DNA of 64,000 nucleotides from Chrysomallon squamiferum (taxonomy: Eukaryota; Mollusca; Gastropoda; Neomphalida; Peltospiridae). Positions 12,371-26,255 of this stretch are shown piece by piece; position 1 is the stretch's first letter, and each line of letters begins with the position of its first letter. The stretch lies in NCBI GenBank assembly GCA_012295275.1, contig CM022671.1, positions 29,320,750-29,384,749 of the forward strand, given 5' to 3'. Position numbers and translations under genes: made by a program. The notes below the pieces were generated by a model. That model was not told the origin of the DNA. It saw only the letters and a list, made by a program, of their open reading frames with translations, and ran no database searches.

Positions 12371-14838
12371 TTTGTGAGTGAGGAAGACATACTTCACTGT
12401 GATAATTGAAAGCTGCAATATAAAACAATACTGTGGAAAGATGTTAAGATATTACTGTATTGAATGCAACAATGGCATGCATGTTTTAGTTGGTTCCTTG
12501 GGAGTCTCTGCTCAGTTCTGTGAATGTGATGTAATATGATAAGGATGTATTCACCGAGGATCAGAAAACTTACTTACAAAAACACTGGACAAGTTTATTT
12601 TTAAGAAGTCAGTAAACTGACTTAAATCCATTTTCATTAAATTCCTCTAATCAAAGTGATCTGAATGTTCTGATCAGTTTACCAAAGATCTGTGATTGTC
12701 ACAACAGAAGCCAGACATTTGATAAAAATTCATTACTTTTCAAATAAATTATTCAAATATGCATTTTTTTTGGAGGATGTAAATTATGTGTTTAAAATAA
12801 ATATATGCTTAAGTACATTTTTGAAAGATTAATGCCTGGATAATGAGCTTATTTATGTGCACAGGACATGTAAAAATATTATTATTTATGTCAGTTTTAA
12901 ATGATTAATCAGCAATTCATAAATAAATTATTGTTATCATGTTCCTGCCCACCAAAATTATGGGTAACCATGAGAAAGGAAAACAGAATTATTTTTTTTT
13001 CCCAGCATTGTAATGACTACCAAAAGTTACTGTTATCATGAAACAGTTAATTCATCCTAATTCTGTTATTAACAGTTACATCAAAATAGGTTTTCAAATG
13101 TCTTTATTGAGCCGTATCAAATTAAATGAATTATTCATACACATTATGGACATGTCTACTGACGACTTATACAAAACCCTCAAATATTGAAACGACTTAA
13201 TGTATTATAGTCATGACATGTTGTTGTTGTTGTTAATGTAGTTTAGTGCTGTTTTAGAGAAAACCATTTTCATATTTTATTTTGTTTCTGTTCAAGCACT
13301 GTTGCTCTATACAGATGGTACATGTTAGCAATAATAATTTTATAGACATCAGATTTTTAAATGTAATGTTGCTTTCATGTGGATAAGAGTAATAGATTTT
13401 TTAATTTAGAAATTAGATAAATTGATCTTTTATTTTAAGTTTGTTGAACTTACAAATGTATAGTCTGGAAACTTGATGCTGAAAATAACATTTTTCAGTT
13501 GTTATGTGATTTATATATCAGAATTAATGAGTCAGTAATTTTGTGGATTTAATGTATTTATATTTTTATGTTGTGAACTTTTTTATTTCTATTATGTAGA
13601 TAACTTTTTCACTAAAGTTGTACGTTTTTAGTAGAAAGTTGAAAATAAATTTCTATAAACATGATCATTATATTATTACTTTAGGTGATGTAAAACTGAG
13701 TTATGAAAAAGGAAGATAAAAGGGATAAAATATAAATCTATTCATAAATTAAATCTCTAAAGACAAAAATTTCTATTAACATCATTTAAGCTGTTTGTGA
13801 AAATACACATAATTCTTTTTCCACTTCTTTTAAAATAAATGTAGTTAAAAACAAGTTTTAAAAAAAATCTCATATAATATACCACTTCTTTAATTTTACA
13901 ATTACAATAAGCTAAAAATTACATGAATACTGCATATGGACAATCCTCTGTTGGCACACATTATTACCATTAGGAAAAATGGGTACACTGTAATTATATA
14001 CCAGCTATGTGGAAAACAATATTTAAATATCGTTATTATGTAAATGAGTAATAAGGGCTTAGCTTTTTGTTGACATTAAAAAAGAAACCTAAGAAACAAT
14101 CGCAACATGTTAACAATAATTTATTATAAAAATATACTTTAAAAATATTTTTTCTTTAAAAAAAATGTTATATACAATGAATGAACAAAATACAGCACAA
14201 TGTTTCTATGTTGATAAATATGTTAATACAGAAAATGTAAATATTTACAAAACTAGATATAAAACAATATCACTGAATACAAAAATTTCCTTAACAAACG
14301 AATTGAAACTATTCTCATTTAAAGTGTACTAAGGAGATATGAAGAATATTCTGCATTCTTTCAAGTTCTGTTTTGTTTTCTGCTGTCCACTCTTTATTAA
14401 TAACAAAGTACAACAAGGCATAAAGGCAGATCTATTTGCTCTACAATTTTTTTCTGACACCAGAAAAATAAAGTAATCAGTCTATAATATGTGATAAAAT
14501 TACAACTCTTTTAAGTATAGTATTTTATTTTCTACTTTGTTATTAAGAATAAAAGATTATCCAAAACAGTAAAATAATAACTTGAAAGTATAATGCATTT
14601 TATTGGACCTTTTTTTTTTTTTTTTTTTTTATCTCCACATGTGCTCTTTAAAAACCTATATATTTCAAATAGAACCAAAACAGTAACAACTATTTATAAT
14701 TTAGTAATAAAAATCATTGGACGGAACATCAAATAAATAAAATAAAGTGTCAATCATCACCATCATCATCAAAACATTGGAAAAAAAAAATCACAACATT
14801 GATACTGTGTTGGTAAACAATTACAAAATATTTGAAGT
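12371..14838. other. Convergent 3' UTR / intergenic region
   Basis: Two genes end towards each other here: the plus-strand gene stops at 11904 or 12370 and the minus-strand tectonic gene stops at 14839. Candidate poly(A) signals are AATAAA at 13644 (+) and, on the minus strand, an AATAAA in the sequence ccaataaaatgc near 14603-14598. A T homopolymer lies near 14610-14630. No other coding sequence is seen. Confidence 0.5.
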
Positions 14839-17800
14839 CTAGAATGGAGAATAAATTATAATGAAATAACCAACACCAAACAGTGCCAGGACAAGTGAGA
14901 AAGCAAGAGAGTACATTGGTGGTTCGGCAGTGTATGCATCTGTAAGTGGGTAGAGCAGTTCTCTCCAGCATGTGTCGTAGTGGCAAATGGACTGATCAAT
15001 GTTTTCAAAGTATCGTATACAGGAATCACTGGAACAGCTGGACGGATGACTCAGATAGAATCTGTTAACAAAAAATAATGCCAAATGAAAAATAAAAATA
15101 AAAATAAAATTGTTTTATAGTTACTTGAAACTTGAAGCAGCTATACTTCATTAAAACAATGGTTTTAATATAAATTGTTATTTATAATAAATGTTTCACA
15201 ATTTGTAGAGAAAAAAAGAAAAGAACACAAACTTCCCAATAGTTTTGCCATAATAATAGTAATTACTACAACAACAAACAATAACTTAATAATGAATTGG
15301 TTAAAACAGAAATGTATTTTTTTTTGGAATGTTGTTTTATATGTGAATGAAAATACATCTGATATTTCAAGTACATCAAATTAGATAATGTCAACTTACT
15401 TGATTGTGTCTGTAGATATTTTTACAGGCACTTTAACAAATCTCACAGAACTTGTGAGAAGAAAAGTCTGTTTTTCTAAATTGTTATTCCAGCAGACAAC
15501 AGAGCCAGGTCCTGTGCAAGAAAACTGCCAATCTGTTACTGTGAAACTGAAAAGAAGAAAGAATACTTCTGAACTACCATGTTAACATCATATGTTTGAA
15601 AAACACAACAACAAAAAATTATAATGATAACTAAATCCTATAAATATCAATTTTGTCTAGTGATATTTCTATATCTGATCTTTTGTATTTTTAAAATTGG
15701 CAATTCACAATAACATGATAATGCCATTAGAATATATAAAGAACAGTATACTTTCCTCTTAATGAGAATGCTAAAAAAGTAAGTTAAAAATTTATTAACA
15801 TAGTAAATACACAGGCATGCAAACCAACATAAATGAAACCCAACCCAACAGGAAAATCAAGATATGCCTATCTTAATTGTATGGGTTTTGGGGTTTTTTT
15901 TTAATTGTTTCTTTTAACTTGGATTTACAATAATTACCTGAAAATAAGTGTAGTCTGCTTGTTACTGATAAATACAACAACTTTAAAGTGCTAATGACAT
16001 TCATTCCCACTTGTTTACCTTCACATTTTAATATATTTACGTCACTTCTGCATTATGCTTGTTTATCTTCAAATTTTAATATATTTATCATGCTCATACA
16101 CCAAACTTGTTTACCTTCAGATTTTAATATATTTATGTCACTTGTGCAAACTTGTTTATCTTCAAATTTTAACAATATTTACCTTACTCGGGCACCAACA
16201 ATTTCTCGGATAGGGTAAGCTCGAACTTGGCCTGATTCTGCATACAGGACATCAAGATGGATTCCATTAGTGATGTTGGAACAAAAACCTCTGATGAAAT
16301 CTTCTATGTCAACAGCTGTGTAAAATGTACTGTTGTCTGTGACATCCTGAATTTTTGTCTTGTTGTCAACATTGAAGATATAGAAAGGGATATCTCTGAA
16401 ATTGTGTAATATTTGGTTTTTACGCAGTTTTTTATTATTAATATCGCTTTCCTTTTAAGCAAATAAGTAAATCTGTATATTTTGATTTTCAACTGGAACA
16501 AAAATTAATGGTTATTTTGTTGTTGTTTTTTCCAAAAAATCATTACTGATAACAGTTTAACATGCAAACTGCACTTAAAATATATAGAACGAGATGTACG
16601 TTTCCATGCACAGACACATGCACAAAGATAAAATCATCAACAAATAACGTCTGGTACTACTTTATTATAAATTTAGTCACCTGCCAGTACTTTTAATGAA
16701 GCAAATTAATTTGTGATATTTTATTTAACATTGTGGCAAAAGCAATCTGATGAATATTTCAAAACCAGAATGTCACCATTAATCCACAGCTAGAAGAACT
16801 GACAGTTACCTTTTTAAATTTGGAAAATGTATCCTACCTGATCACCTCAATCCAATGTGTCATGTTCGTGACATCACTGACTCCATATCTGCCTAACCGG
16901 TCAGAAGGCATGAGGATACTCAGAAAGTTAAAAACCTGAGTCCTAGTCAAGATAAACAACAAAAATTCTTCATCAACAAATAAATAAATAAATAAATATA
17001 TAAATAAAGAAATAAAGAAATAAAAATGCTTCTCTTAAGTATCTGTAGTATTAACTGTTTAATAAATTTACACATATAGATTTGATATAGATGAAAAATC
17101 TAGCAGAAATTATGCAATTATCAGTATGCCATTAGAATCATTTACATGTAGCATTACTGAAGTTAACATAGAATATTAATTAAACCAACATGATTTAGTT
17201 ACTATCAAGTGGTTTAGATATCCAGTAACTCAATGTTTTACCTTATTATCATTATCCATGTACATACCCCTGAACAAGACATATGTATAAATAAACAATC
17301 TTTGAATGATGATGTTGTTTTCATGTCTTTATTATAAAATTATATTCTGATCTGTGCTAATCATATGCATTAAAAAAATAATAACAGCATGTTAACATTA
17401 TTTAATAAATAATTACTTTAAAGAGGTGCAGTTGTTGAGATCATCCAGCGACAGACGAAGTTTACAGCCAGACTGAACATCCACACCAAACATCAGTGTC
17501 TTCCTCTTACTTGGATCACAAAACCCATTTGCATCTGAAATCACCATCATGTCCTCTTTTAATATGACAAGATACTTTTGGTGAAATAACCTTCAGACAA
17601 TGACTTAATTTAGTGTTCTGTGATCTAAATGCAAAATTCTTCTTCTTTTTTTCATTTTGTCCATTTTTCTTGATTTCTACTTTAAAATGGTTAAGGAATA
17701 GTTCAAACTGACATCATTTGATAATCCAGATGTTATGACATATTAAATTTTGAACTGTAATGGCTATGCTGACATAGACTTTGTCATACTGGATTATGCA

Positions 17801-20800
17801 CTACTCAGTTTTATAGTTAGAAATATAACAACAAAGCTTACCTGGCTCCCATACTGCCATCTGATGTGACTCATTAGTATTCACAAACTGGATATTTCTA
17901 CTGACATTATCTGAACAGCCAGAAAGAATTGGCTTTTCAAAGTCATATCCTGAGGAAAAAATTATTTATTAAAAATCTATCAAAAATTTATTATTCTTTG
18001 AAAACTATGAAGTCTGGCTAGCACGCTGAAATTACTGTAACATTACTGAAATTATTGTAACATTGCTGTATGTAGCATTATTAATAATACTGTACAATTA
18101 TTAAAGTTACCACAGCATTACTGAAATGAAAATGGCATCATTCTGTTTTAAGCTGCAAACAAAAAAATAAGTTATTTCTTTTAGTTTCTTAGAAGTTATT
18201 TTAAGACAAACAAAAACAAATTTAACAGCATAACCTTTCTTTGTAATATTTAATTTACCTAAAACTCACCTGGATTTCCCGATCTGGAAAAAGGTTCAAC
18301 AGGAGGAGTTGTGTTATTTGTTGCCATCTTTTCGTGCTGGAATGATACAGCTATTTTCTGTGTGAGAAGAGTACTTGTCTTCAAAGGAAGACTCACATTA
18401 TTGGCTACAATGATTGTCGCTTTCAGATTTGTAATTGTAGTCCCTGACCAAGTGAACCTGTAATCCACGCTAAGAACTGGGTAACTACAGCTGAGACCAT
18501 TGTACAGAACCGGAGACGTTGGGACAGTCCAGGGACATTTTTTAATTGCAGGTGGGGGATTTGTTTTCTCGTTGTACTCCAAGCATTTTGGATCTTGACA
18601 TGGGTGTGAACAGTTTTCAGTGATGATGGTTCTCAAATTAGTATTGCCTCCTTGAGTAGATGACATCAGATATGGACTGAGGTCATCAGTGCAGTAATAG
18701 TCAACACTGGTGTAGACGACAGTTCTGTTTTGGTCACCATACTTCATCCTGACTCTGTAGGCTCGCTGATTATACGTGGAGTTTGGTTCTACGTACATCA
18801 ACGAGCTGAAGAAAGTGTTGCTCTGACAAGTGTCAGCTGTCAGTTGTCGGACACAGTCAGTTTTGAAGTCTCTGAGAAACCTGACAGAGATCATCTCTGA
18901 ACAAATTCCTGTGCTTGTCCGCTGAGGTAGAGTCAGCACTCCATGCATGTCCAGTTTCGTTGTCGTCCCGTCCCTGTTGTAAGTCAGGATGTTAACCCCA
19001 TCTTTATATTCCTTAAGTGCCGCATTTGAATCTTGGTACAGCCGTTCTGCTTCTCTGATTACGAAAAATTAATTATAAGAAATTAGTCTAAAATATTTTT
19101 AGTCAAATGTATGTAATAACATTTTTTTTCAGTAGGTATGAAAGCTCAGAAGGTAGGAAAGTTTATATTCAATAAGAATTTATTTTATTTTCGTTCTTAA
19201 AGCATATGACAAAGATTAACAATATATGTTTCAATCATGACAGTGATCATATAACAATTACATTACAATACAATTTATATTTAGTTTCTGATTTCTTCTA
19301 ATTAACAGGAAACTCAATACAAAATATTAATGATAATAAATAATTAAATATAAAGCTATTAAACAGATTGCAGCAGTTTGTTATTTTAGGCTGACTGCAC
19401 ATTTTAGTTCTGTATATAATTTAACAGTTTGTTTTTATTAATATCTTCTAGTATCAAACTGATTACAGCAAGTAACTGAAATTTTAGATGGTCTGCAGTT
19501 AACTATTCTTTATTGTCTAGTTTGTTAACTATTCTCTGTACATATTAAACTTTCAGTTTACGTGTATCATTATCTACTCGTATTATAGATCATTAAATTT
19601 AATTACAGTTAAAAAAATCTGTCTGAATTTCCACTCACTTGAATGTAAATATATTCTTTTTTTTTCTGAACATGTTATCAAAAACAGTTTTTTCGGTTAT
19701 TTTGGGTGTATTGGCATAGAAATATCCCAGAAATCCATTGTGTTCAAACATGACACACATGAGAGGAAACCAGTCTTCCTTATTCACATGGTTTGACTCA
19801 CACTTGTAACGTTGTGTTGGTGCACTGAGACCTCCAAGTAAACCAGGAATACAGCTACTGAATACCTTTTTATCATCTTCAGTGCATTCCTGAAACAGTA
19901 TTAATAACAAATAAATGCATGATACTATTTCCATAAATAAATAAGTAAGTAGGTAGGTAAGTAGGTAAGTAAGTAAATAAATAAATAAGAGTTATTGTTT
20001 AACTATATTTATTTAAACACCAAACATTCATTTATTTATTTATTTGTTTATTTATTATGAAGATGGCTAAACAGCTAGGTAATACAACTAACTTCAAAAC
20101 AAATATCAAAGTTCTAAATCTGCAAAAAAGACAGATTTTTGTGTAAAATTCAATTTAGTTTCCATTTATTATTATTAAACAGTTAAAGACAAGACACAGC
20201 AGTCTACTGGTGTGTAATATTATAAACCTATAGTGAACAGTACTTCCAAAATCCTTTTCGTTTTACAATATCAATTCAAAAATATGTCTATATACTAACA
20301 GAATCACAGCAACAGTTAACATCACAACTGCTGAAAGTCATATCACAAGGACAAGGAGCAACTTCTAAGAATGCTGGATTCTGAATGTTTCTTTCTAGTG
20401 TGAGGTCTCCAGAACCTTAATAATAAACAGATATATATATATATATTATAAAATGGTAAAAATATTGATGATGGTTAGGACAATAATCACAGTGAAGAAG
20501 ATAATAATGATGATGATGATAATGTTGAATATTCAAAATGTTAGCTGTTCAGTGAGATAATTTTTCATATCAAAAAGAGTTTTTGAACTTCAGCAAAGTT
20601 TATATTGTTAACGTTAGTGAACACTTAATGTGATCTACAGAAGAGACATTATTTATCTTTGATACAACAGATAATACTGAGATACTTAGAAATTTTTGAT
20701 ACTATAATACTGAAACATCTAATACATATTCCAGTTACAAAACACTGATATACCTTTAATATTATCCTAATATTCATTTTATTTTATTAAATAAAAATTT

Positions 20801-22941
20801 CAAATGAATTTTACCTCACAGCCCAGCCCAGATTTTAAATACTGATGCCAATGTCTAAGTATTTCTCTTCCATTATTTTTTTTCTTCTTGGTCTAATATT
20901 ATTTAGCAAATTCTACATCTTTTTTGGACACTGATTTCTATTGTGTTATTTAAATGGACTTACGTGGGCCTCCGGTACAGTTGTTGCAGTAGTCTGGTTG
21001 CAGTAATGCTGAAACTACCATGGCTGAGGATAGATTCTGATAGGTGACTGGGTCTCTAACACAACAAGTCAGAACAACAAGTTCAGTGATATTACTGGAA
21101 ACAACAGGCAGTCTGCGATTCACTGTCAAAATCCTATAACTACGATCCTGAAAATAGAGATTTATTGTTATTTTTTTTTATCCTTTTTTATAATTAATTT
21201 TTATTATTATTATTATTTTTTTTTTTTTTTTATTATTATTATTTTATTATATTATTATTATTATTATTTTTTTTTTTTCAAAATGAACTTTTTCAACAAT
21301 TTTTTTTTTTTTTTTTTTTTTAAATGTTACATATTTGATGTCAGAGATTTATTAAATTTTTACATTACCATCAAACTGACAATGATGAATTATTTATGTT
21401 CTGAATACCATTAACTGTGTCATTATTTGTACAGAATTTAATCAAATGTTTGACACCATTAAAACTGTAAATTATGAAGGTCTTGTGTGCATCATTAAGT
21501 ACAACAGTTTTTCCTCCATCATGACTGACTATAACTCTGATCCTCTGACTCAGTTTTCAGTGACACACATTAACATAGCTAAGTGATTCATGAAGAAAGA
21601 GGAATGTGTTGGAGACAGACAGACAGACGGATGTACAAATATGACAAACACATACACACACACACAGACAAAGTTAGTTAAATAGTAAAAATGTATTTGT
21701 TATTATTATTTTAAAAACCTGATTATGACTAACACCTTTGGTGCTGAATGATGGAGATCTCTGCAATGAAGTACATATACGATAGGGGTGCTGAATGACA
21801 GTGATCTCCGTCATACTTTTAAAATTTATTAGTGACGTGACTTCCAGTGCTGACGTAGGCAATTATTGATCTACTACGGGCATCCCTGGAATTCAGAAAA
21901 TCGTGGCGAGTACGAGCAGAAACCTGTTTCAGTTTGCGAAAATCCCCAAAATACCCAGCACCAAAGGTGTTACAATATGAAATTCGAAAACACTTAATTT
22001 TTTGCCTTGTGGTAATCGGATATATCCACTCAGTATTAAGTGTTATTCTAACATATTACTATTAACTGCAGAAATGGGACACCCATTAAGGGGCTCTTAA
22101 ATGTAGTATCAGCCCAGTATGTGCTGCCATCTGTAGGGTGCCAATTATTTGTCTTGTTGATTTGGCTAGGAACTATTTTTGATTAAGCAGTGAAAGGGTT
22201 AATAAGAAGTGTTACCTTTGTCATTATAAAAGAAGATGTATCTGGAACCCAGTCTGAGAATACATAAGGAGGAATTGGAGTGGTTGGAACAGTTGTACCA
22301 GGAATCAGTGTTGTATTTGCAAGAGCTGAAAAAATAAAAAGAATATTAATTAAAGAACAGTTTTCATAAAAGTGCTATAAAATTAAAAATTTATATAAAA
22401 ATATTTATGTTCAATATAAACTTGTATATAATAAGTTTTATATTTCATTGGATATTATTAACTATAAAATAACACTACTTAATAATAATCATTCATATAA
22501 AAAATTTAAATAGCATTTTCAATATAAAATTTGTAGTGTAAAACGCATATAATAAATTTTACATTTTATTGGATATTATTAATTAACTGTAAAATAACAC
22601 TGCTTAATAATAATCATTCAAATAAAAGATTCAAACTATTTTCAATATAAAATTATTAGCATATGAAAGATTTTATTTTCTCTTAATTTGTAATATCAGC
22701 TATAAAATACAAGGCTAATTATAATAACTATGACATTATTTTTAAATACTCCTCTTTGGTTTTTGTGTAATTAGCACTTTAGTTAATTAAAATGAAGTAT
22801 TATAAAAATAATATATTTCTTTTGCAAGGTCTAACTGTAAAATAAATGCTGAGAGCAAGATGGTAAATATATTCATTTTCAAAACAAACACTTTCAGTTA
22901 TACTGTTTATTGTAGCTTAGTGGTGGTGAACTGATGGCACA

Positions 22942-22979
<38 letters not shown>

Positions 22980-24350
22980 ATGTGTGCAGAACAAGATATT
23001 ATGTGTATGTGTGTGGCATGTCTGTATGTTTGTGTAGGTCTCTTTATACATACTTGTATCTATAGAAAGTTAATGTATTGCTTATATCTGACAAAATTCT
23101 TACCAGCAGTTAAATTTTCCAGTAAGCATTTAAACAAATATTTTAGAAATAAATAAAGAAAATATGTTAATTACAGAAACATAATGCACCCTTTCTTTAT
23201 AGTTATTTTAATTAATGCCCACACCGAAGAACAAAGAAAACAAATTGTTAAATATATTAAATTTCTACAATTCTTTATCATCTTTGTTATTAATATATTA
23301 TTTAACATTATTCTGCCAAATTGGAAATAGTGGAAATCTTTTTTAAAGAGTTTTTTTTTTTAAGATGAAAATGTTGAGGTAAAACAAATATATCTTATCT
23401 TAATAGTGCTTGACTTTCAACAGATGATAAATAATATTTATATTTTGTTAAATAATCTATAAATTAGCTCAACTTGATATTAAAAATTTCTCAGATAAAA
23501 TAAGTATTGAAAAAAAAAAAAAAAAAACAACAACATAAAACTGAATACTAAGTGAAACTAAATCATCAGTGAGTTAAAATTACCCTTTCAGCTTGCAGCT
23601 GTAGGATTAAACAGGCCTAATAAAATATTACTAATATAATAACAGAGACACTGTTTGATACATTCATATTAATAAATATTTCTAAATAAAAACAAAAATA
23701 TTTAGTGCACTTTAAATTGGGTTAACTGAAATATGCATAGTGAAGCAATATTCTGGATGCATACAAAATATGAAAGTAGAAAACAAATTAATAGTAATAA
23801 TAATAATAAAAGTAATGGAACAATACTGACTTGTTGTTGCAACTGTTGTAGTAGTAGTAACAACAGTGGTTGTTGTGAAATTCGTTGAAAGGGTAAAATT
23901 GCATTGTGGATTTCTAATCTGATCAAGAGCATCGGATAAAGACTTGGCTACCACAGCTTGACATTCAAATGTCAAAGGTTCATCTTTTGTAAGTAACTGG
24001 TTGATAACCAAATAAGCCTAAAATAAAAACATGTGTTGATATAATAAAGTACTCTTACTAAAACTGAATACTATATATTTATTTTTTCTGCAGATAATAT
24101 CTGTGGGGTTTTTATGCTGTTGTTTTTTAATCAGTGCTTAAGACACCTTTAATATTTTGTTTATTATTATTATTAATTGTTTTGTTTTTTTGGGAGGGGG
24201 ATTTGTTTTTATGTAAATCCATAAATTATTTATACATTGGAAAAGTTGGAAAGGTATTTGTTTAAATTATTAATATATATTTCAAAACAACTTTGTCATA
24301 AATAAATACACACACACACACACAGACAAAACACACACAACACAAACACA

Positions 24351-24390
<40 letters not shown>

Positions 24391-24405
24391 CTGTGTTTTG
24401 AAATA

Positions 24406-24439
<34 letters not shown>

Positions 24440-25952
24440 CACATATTATCAAATCCTTAACATATAATAACCTTGTCTATAAATTATTATTTTCTTGAGA
24501 TAATTTACCTTGAAAACAGGGAGTTGAACTGTTGTATTACTTGGAAAAAGTTCCAGTTTATCTACAAACAGGAACTGGCCAACTGGAATGTAAAAATAAT
24601 TATTTTTGATATTGTAAGAAAAATAATTGGAATAACATTTTCAGAAATATTAAAGTATGCATGTTTATTTGTATGTGTTGTTATTTCAACAAACACATTA
24701 ATCAATACTATACATATATAACTTGTAAGTTTAGTCAGTTTTATCTCAACATGACTAAATCTGAATTTAAAAAAAAAAAAAACCCAGAAAAAACAAGAAT
24801 CAACATAGTTATGCGATAAAAGCCATTTCTGCATTGCAGCAAAAGATTGCCCTATTTTTGTGATACATTATTGGTTTTCTTGAAAGAGGTTCCGTCATTC
24901 AAGTCTGTTTCATCGTTATTTTTAAATATTTTCCAAAACAACAAATATAATAATGTAGTATACACATTCAACTTCATCTTTATATTTGTTTAATGACATA
25001 TGATCTTTGATAAACAAGGAAGAATCAACAAACAAGTTTACCATTTCAAAATGAGTCATGTGACTAAGATACACTTATCCAGAACATTAAATTAGATACA
25101 AGTTGCAGATTATGCCTTTCTCTCACAGTCTGCCAAATTTCATACTAATTTATGAGGTAGCAGGTACTTAATCTGGGTTACCAGTATGTGTGTATCAGTT
25201 TAATTTCTGTGGAGTTTTTGAGAATTACATAATTAAGTTGTGAGGTACATTTAATCTACTTAGTGTAATTAATTAATTCATTAAAATTCAGATGTGTAGC
25301 AACATGCTTAAAAATACTGAAAAGCTCTAGAACTCATCAAAATCTTTATTTTGATATGTAATACATGAAACTATAAGAGGTATTCAGTGTTTATGCTGCC
25401 AAATGACTGAAATGAATTAGTTTCTCCGCAGATTCTGAATGAAAAATACTGGCAGATTTTATTCTTATAAGAATTCGTAACTTTCTTCATATCAGTACTA
25501 TCACAAATATCTTGGTGTTATTTTTACCTGAATTATTAAAAATGCTTTTTCTGATCATATTTAATTTCATATGAAAATATTTTTGAAAATTTTGCCACCT
25601 AAGTGAAGATATTTTGTCTAATTTTACTGGTTTGTTAAATTATCACGATATACTATAATAATAATACTTTTTTTAATTTTTGTTTTGTCTTCTTCTTCTT
25701 ATAAAAATTGTTCTTTAAAATATTTGTACCAAGAAGAAACAAAATAAATTATACGACATCTTTTAGGTTAATAAAGCAATAAAATAATACTATAGAGTAT
25801 AGTATAATTTACTATAAACTTAATAAAGTGGTAGGTTACAGGCAGCGACATGTCCCTAGTGTAATATATTACATTCACGAACCTTTGCTTTCAGAAAGTA
25901 GCATGTAATTTGCAATACAGAGAATGAAAGTATATATCAGTCGTTCTTTCAT
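14839..25952 (-). CDS. TCTN: Tectonic family protein (ciliary transition-zone complex)
   Basis: Fourteen exons in phase: 25952-25883, 24582-24509, 24017-23831, 22325-22216, 21147-20964, 20415-20300, 19889-19639, 19054-18270, 17949-17842, 17534-17417, 16942-16838, 16395-16183, 15546-15400, 15061-14839; about 896 aa. The start gives a hydrophobic signal peptide (MKERLIYTFILCIANYMLL). A Thr-rich, mucin-like stretch follows at about 95-130. Family hallmarks: a Cys cluster at about 230-245 (CPCD...SSCDVNCCCD), the SGNPGYDF-KPILSGC motif at the exon 8/9 junction, and many N-glycosylation sites. The C-terminus has a membrane segment at about 872-893 followed by a very short tail, as in TCTN2 and TCTN3 rather than the soluble TCTN1. 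Known tectonics act with the MKS/B9 complex at the ciliary transition zone. The protein is longer than the human members (about 590-700 aa). Family assignment is firm; which paralogue is open, with TCTN2-like slightly favoured. Confidence 0.9.
16009..16185. repeat. Minisatellite, about four 45-48-bp units
   Basis: Units begin with cttgttta(c/t)cttc at about 16010, 16058, 16106 and 16151 and continue with a variant of attttaatatattta. The array lies in the intron after tectonic exon 12 and its last unit runs into that exon's splice donor (16182-16181). Confidence 0.85.
21178..21322. repeat. T-rich / ATT low-complexity tract
   Basis: Runs of T and ATT repeats within the tectonic intron upstream of exon 5. 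No coding potential. Confidence 0.8.
21732..21970. mobile_element. Tc1/mariner-like MITE with perfect 15-bp inverted repeats
   Basis: The left terminus acacctttggtgctg is the exact reverse complement of the right terminus cagcaccaaaggtgt. Both ends are immediately flanked by TA (21730-21731 and 21971-21972), the target duplication of Tc1/mariner elements. The 239-bp element has no open frame. Internally the phrase ggtgctgaatga is repeated near 21740 and 21787. It sits in a tectonic intron. Confidence 0.7.
22944..22980. repeat. (GT)n microsatellite
   Basis: A GT repeat of about 18 units with one interruption in a tectonic intron; the short open frame over it is an artefact of the repeat. Confidence 0.9.
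24305..24436. repeat. Compound (CA)n/(TA)n microsatellite
   Basis: Interrupted CA repeats followed by TA repeats, then another TA/CA block, in the intron between tectonic exons 2 and 3. Confidence 0.9.
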
Positions 25953-26255
25953 TATGATAGGATCGTACTGTCTCATAAAAGCATAATCTGGTGCAAATAA
26001 TTATCTTCGAAACACACAATTTGGCACATTGAACGCCATACTTAAACAAACCCGCCTGTCTTGTGAACTGTTATGCGATATGCTGGTTTCTTCGGAGCTC
26101 AGCCAATCAACTGCCATTTAACAAAACATCCAAGGCAATGTCTGTGCGACAACTTTTCGCCATTATATCAGAATATAGTATATTTATTTTCTATGTATAA
26201 GAAGAGACGTCGTCAGCAATTTATCTAACATATACCAAGTTTAATTGATGGAAAT
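25953..26255. promoter_or_regulatory. Bidirectional promoter between tectonic and PNLDC1
   Basis: Only 303 bp separate the start codon of the tectonic gene (minus) from that of PNLDC1 (plus). The gap contains a CCAAT box (26103-26107) directly followed by CAACTG (26108-26113) and a second AACTG at 26066-26070; YAACTG is the core of MYB-family binding sites. A small CpG-bearing segment spans about 26030-26100. No good TATA box or X-box is obvious. The head-to-head layout is seen; shared regulation is inferred. Confidence 0.65.

Noticed and set aside
22060-22200. Possible TTAA-type (piggyBac-like) element end, gcagtgaaagggttaa near 22186-22201
   Set aside because: No matching inverted end could be found within a reasonable distance, so a mobile element is not supported.
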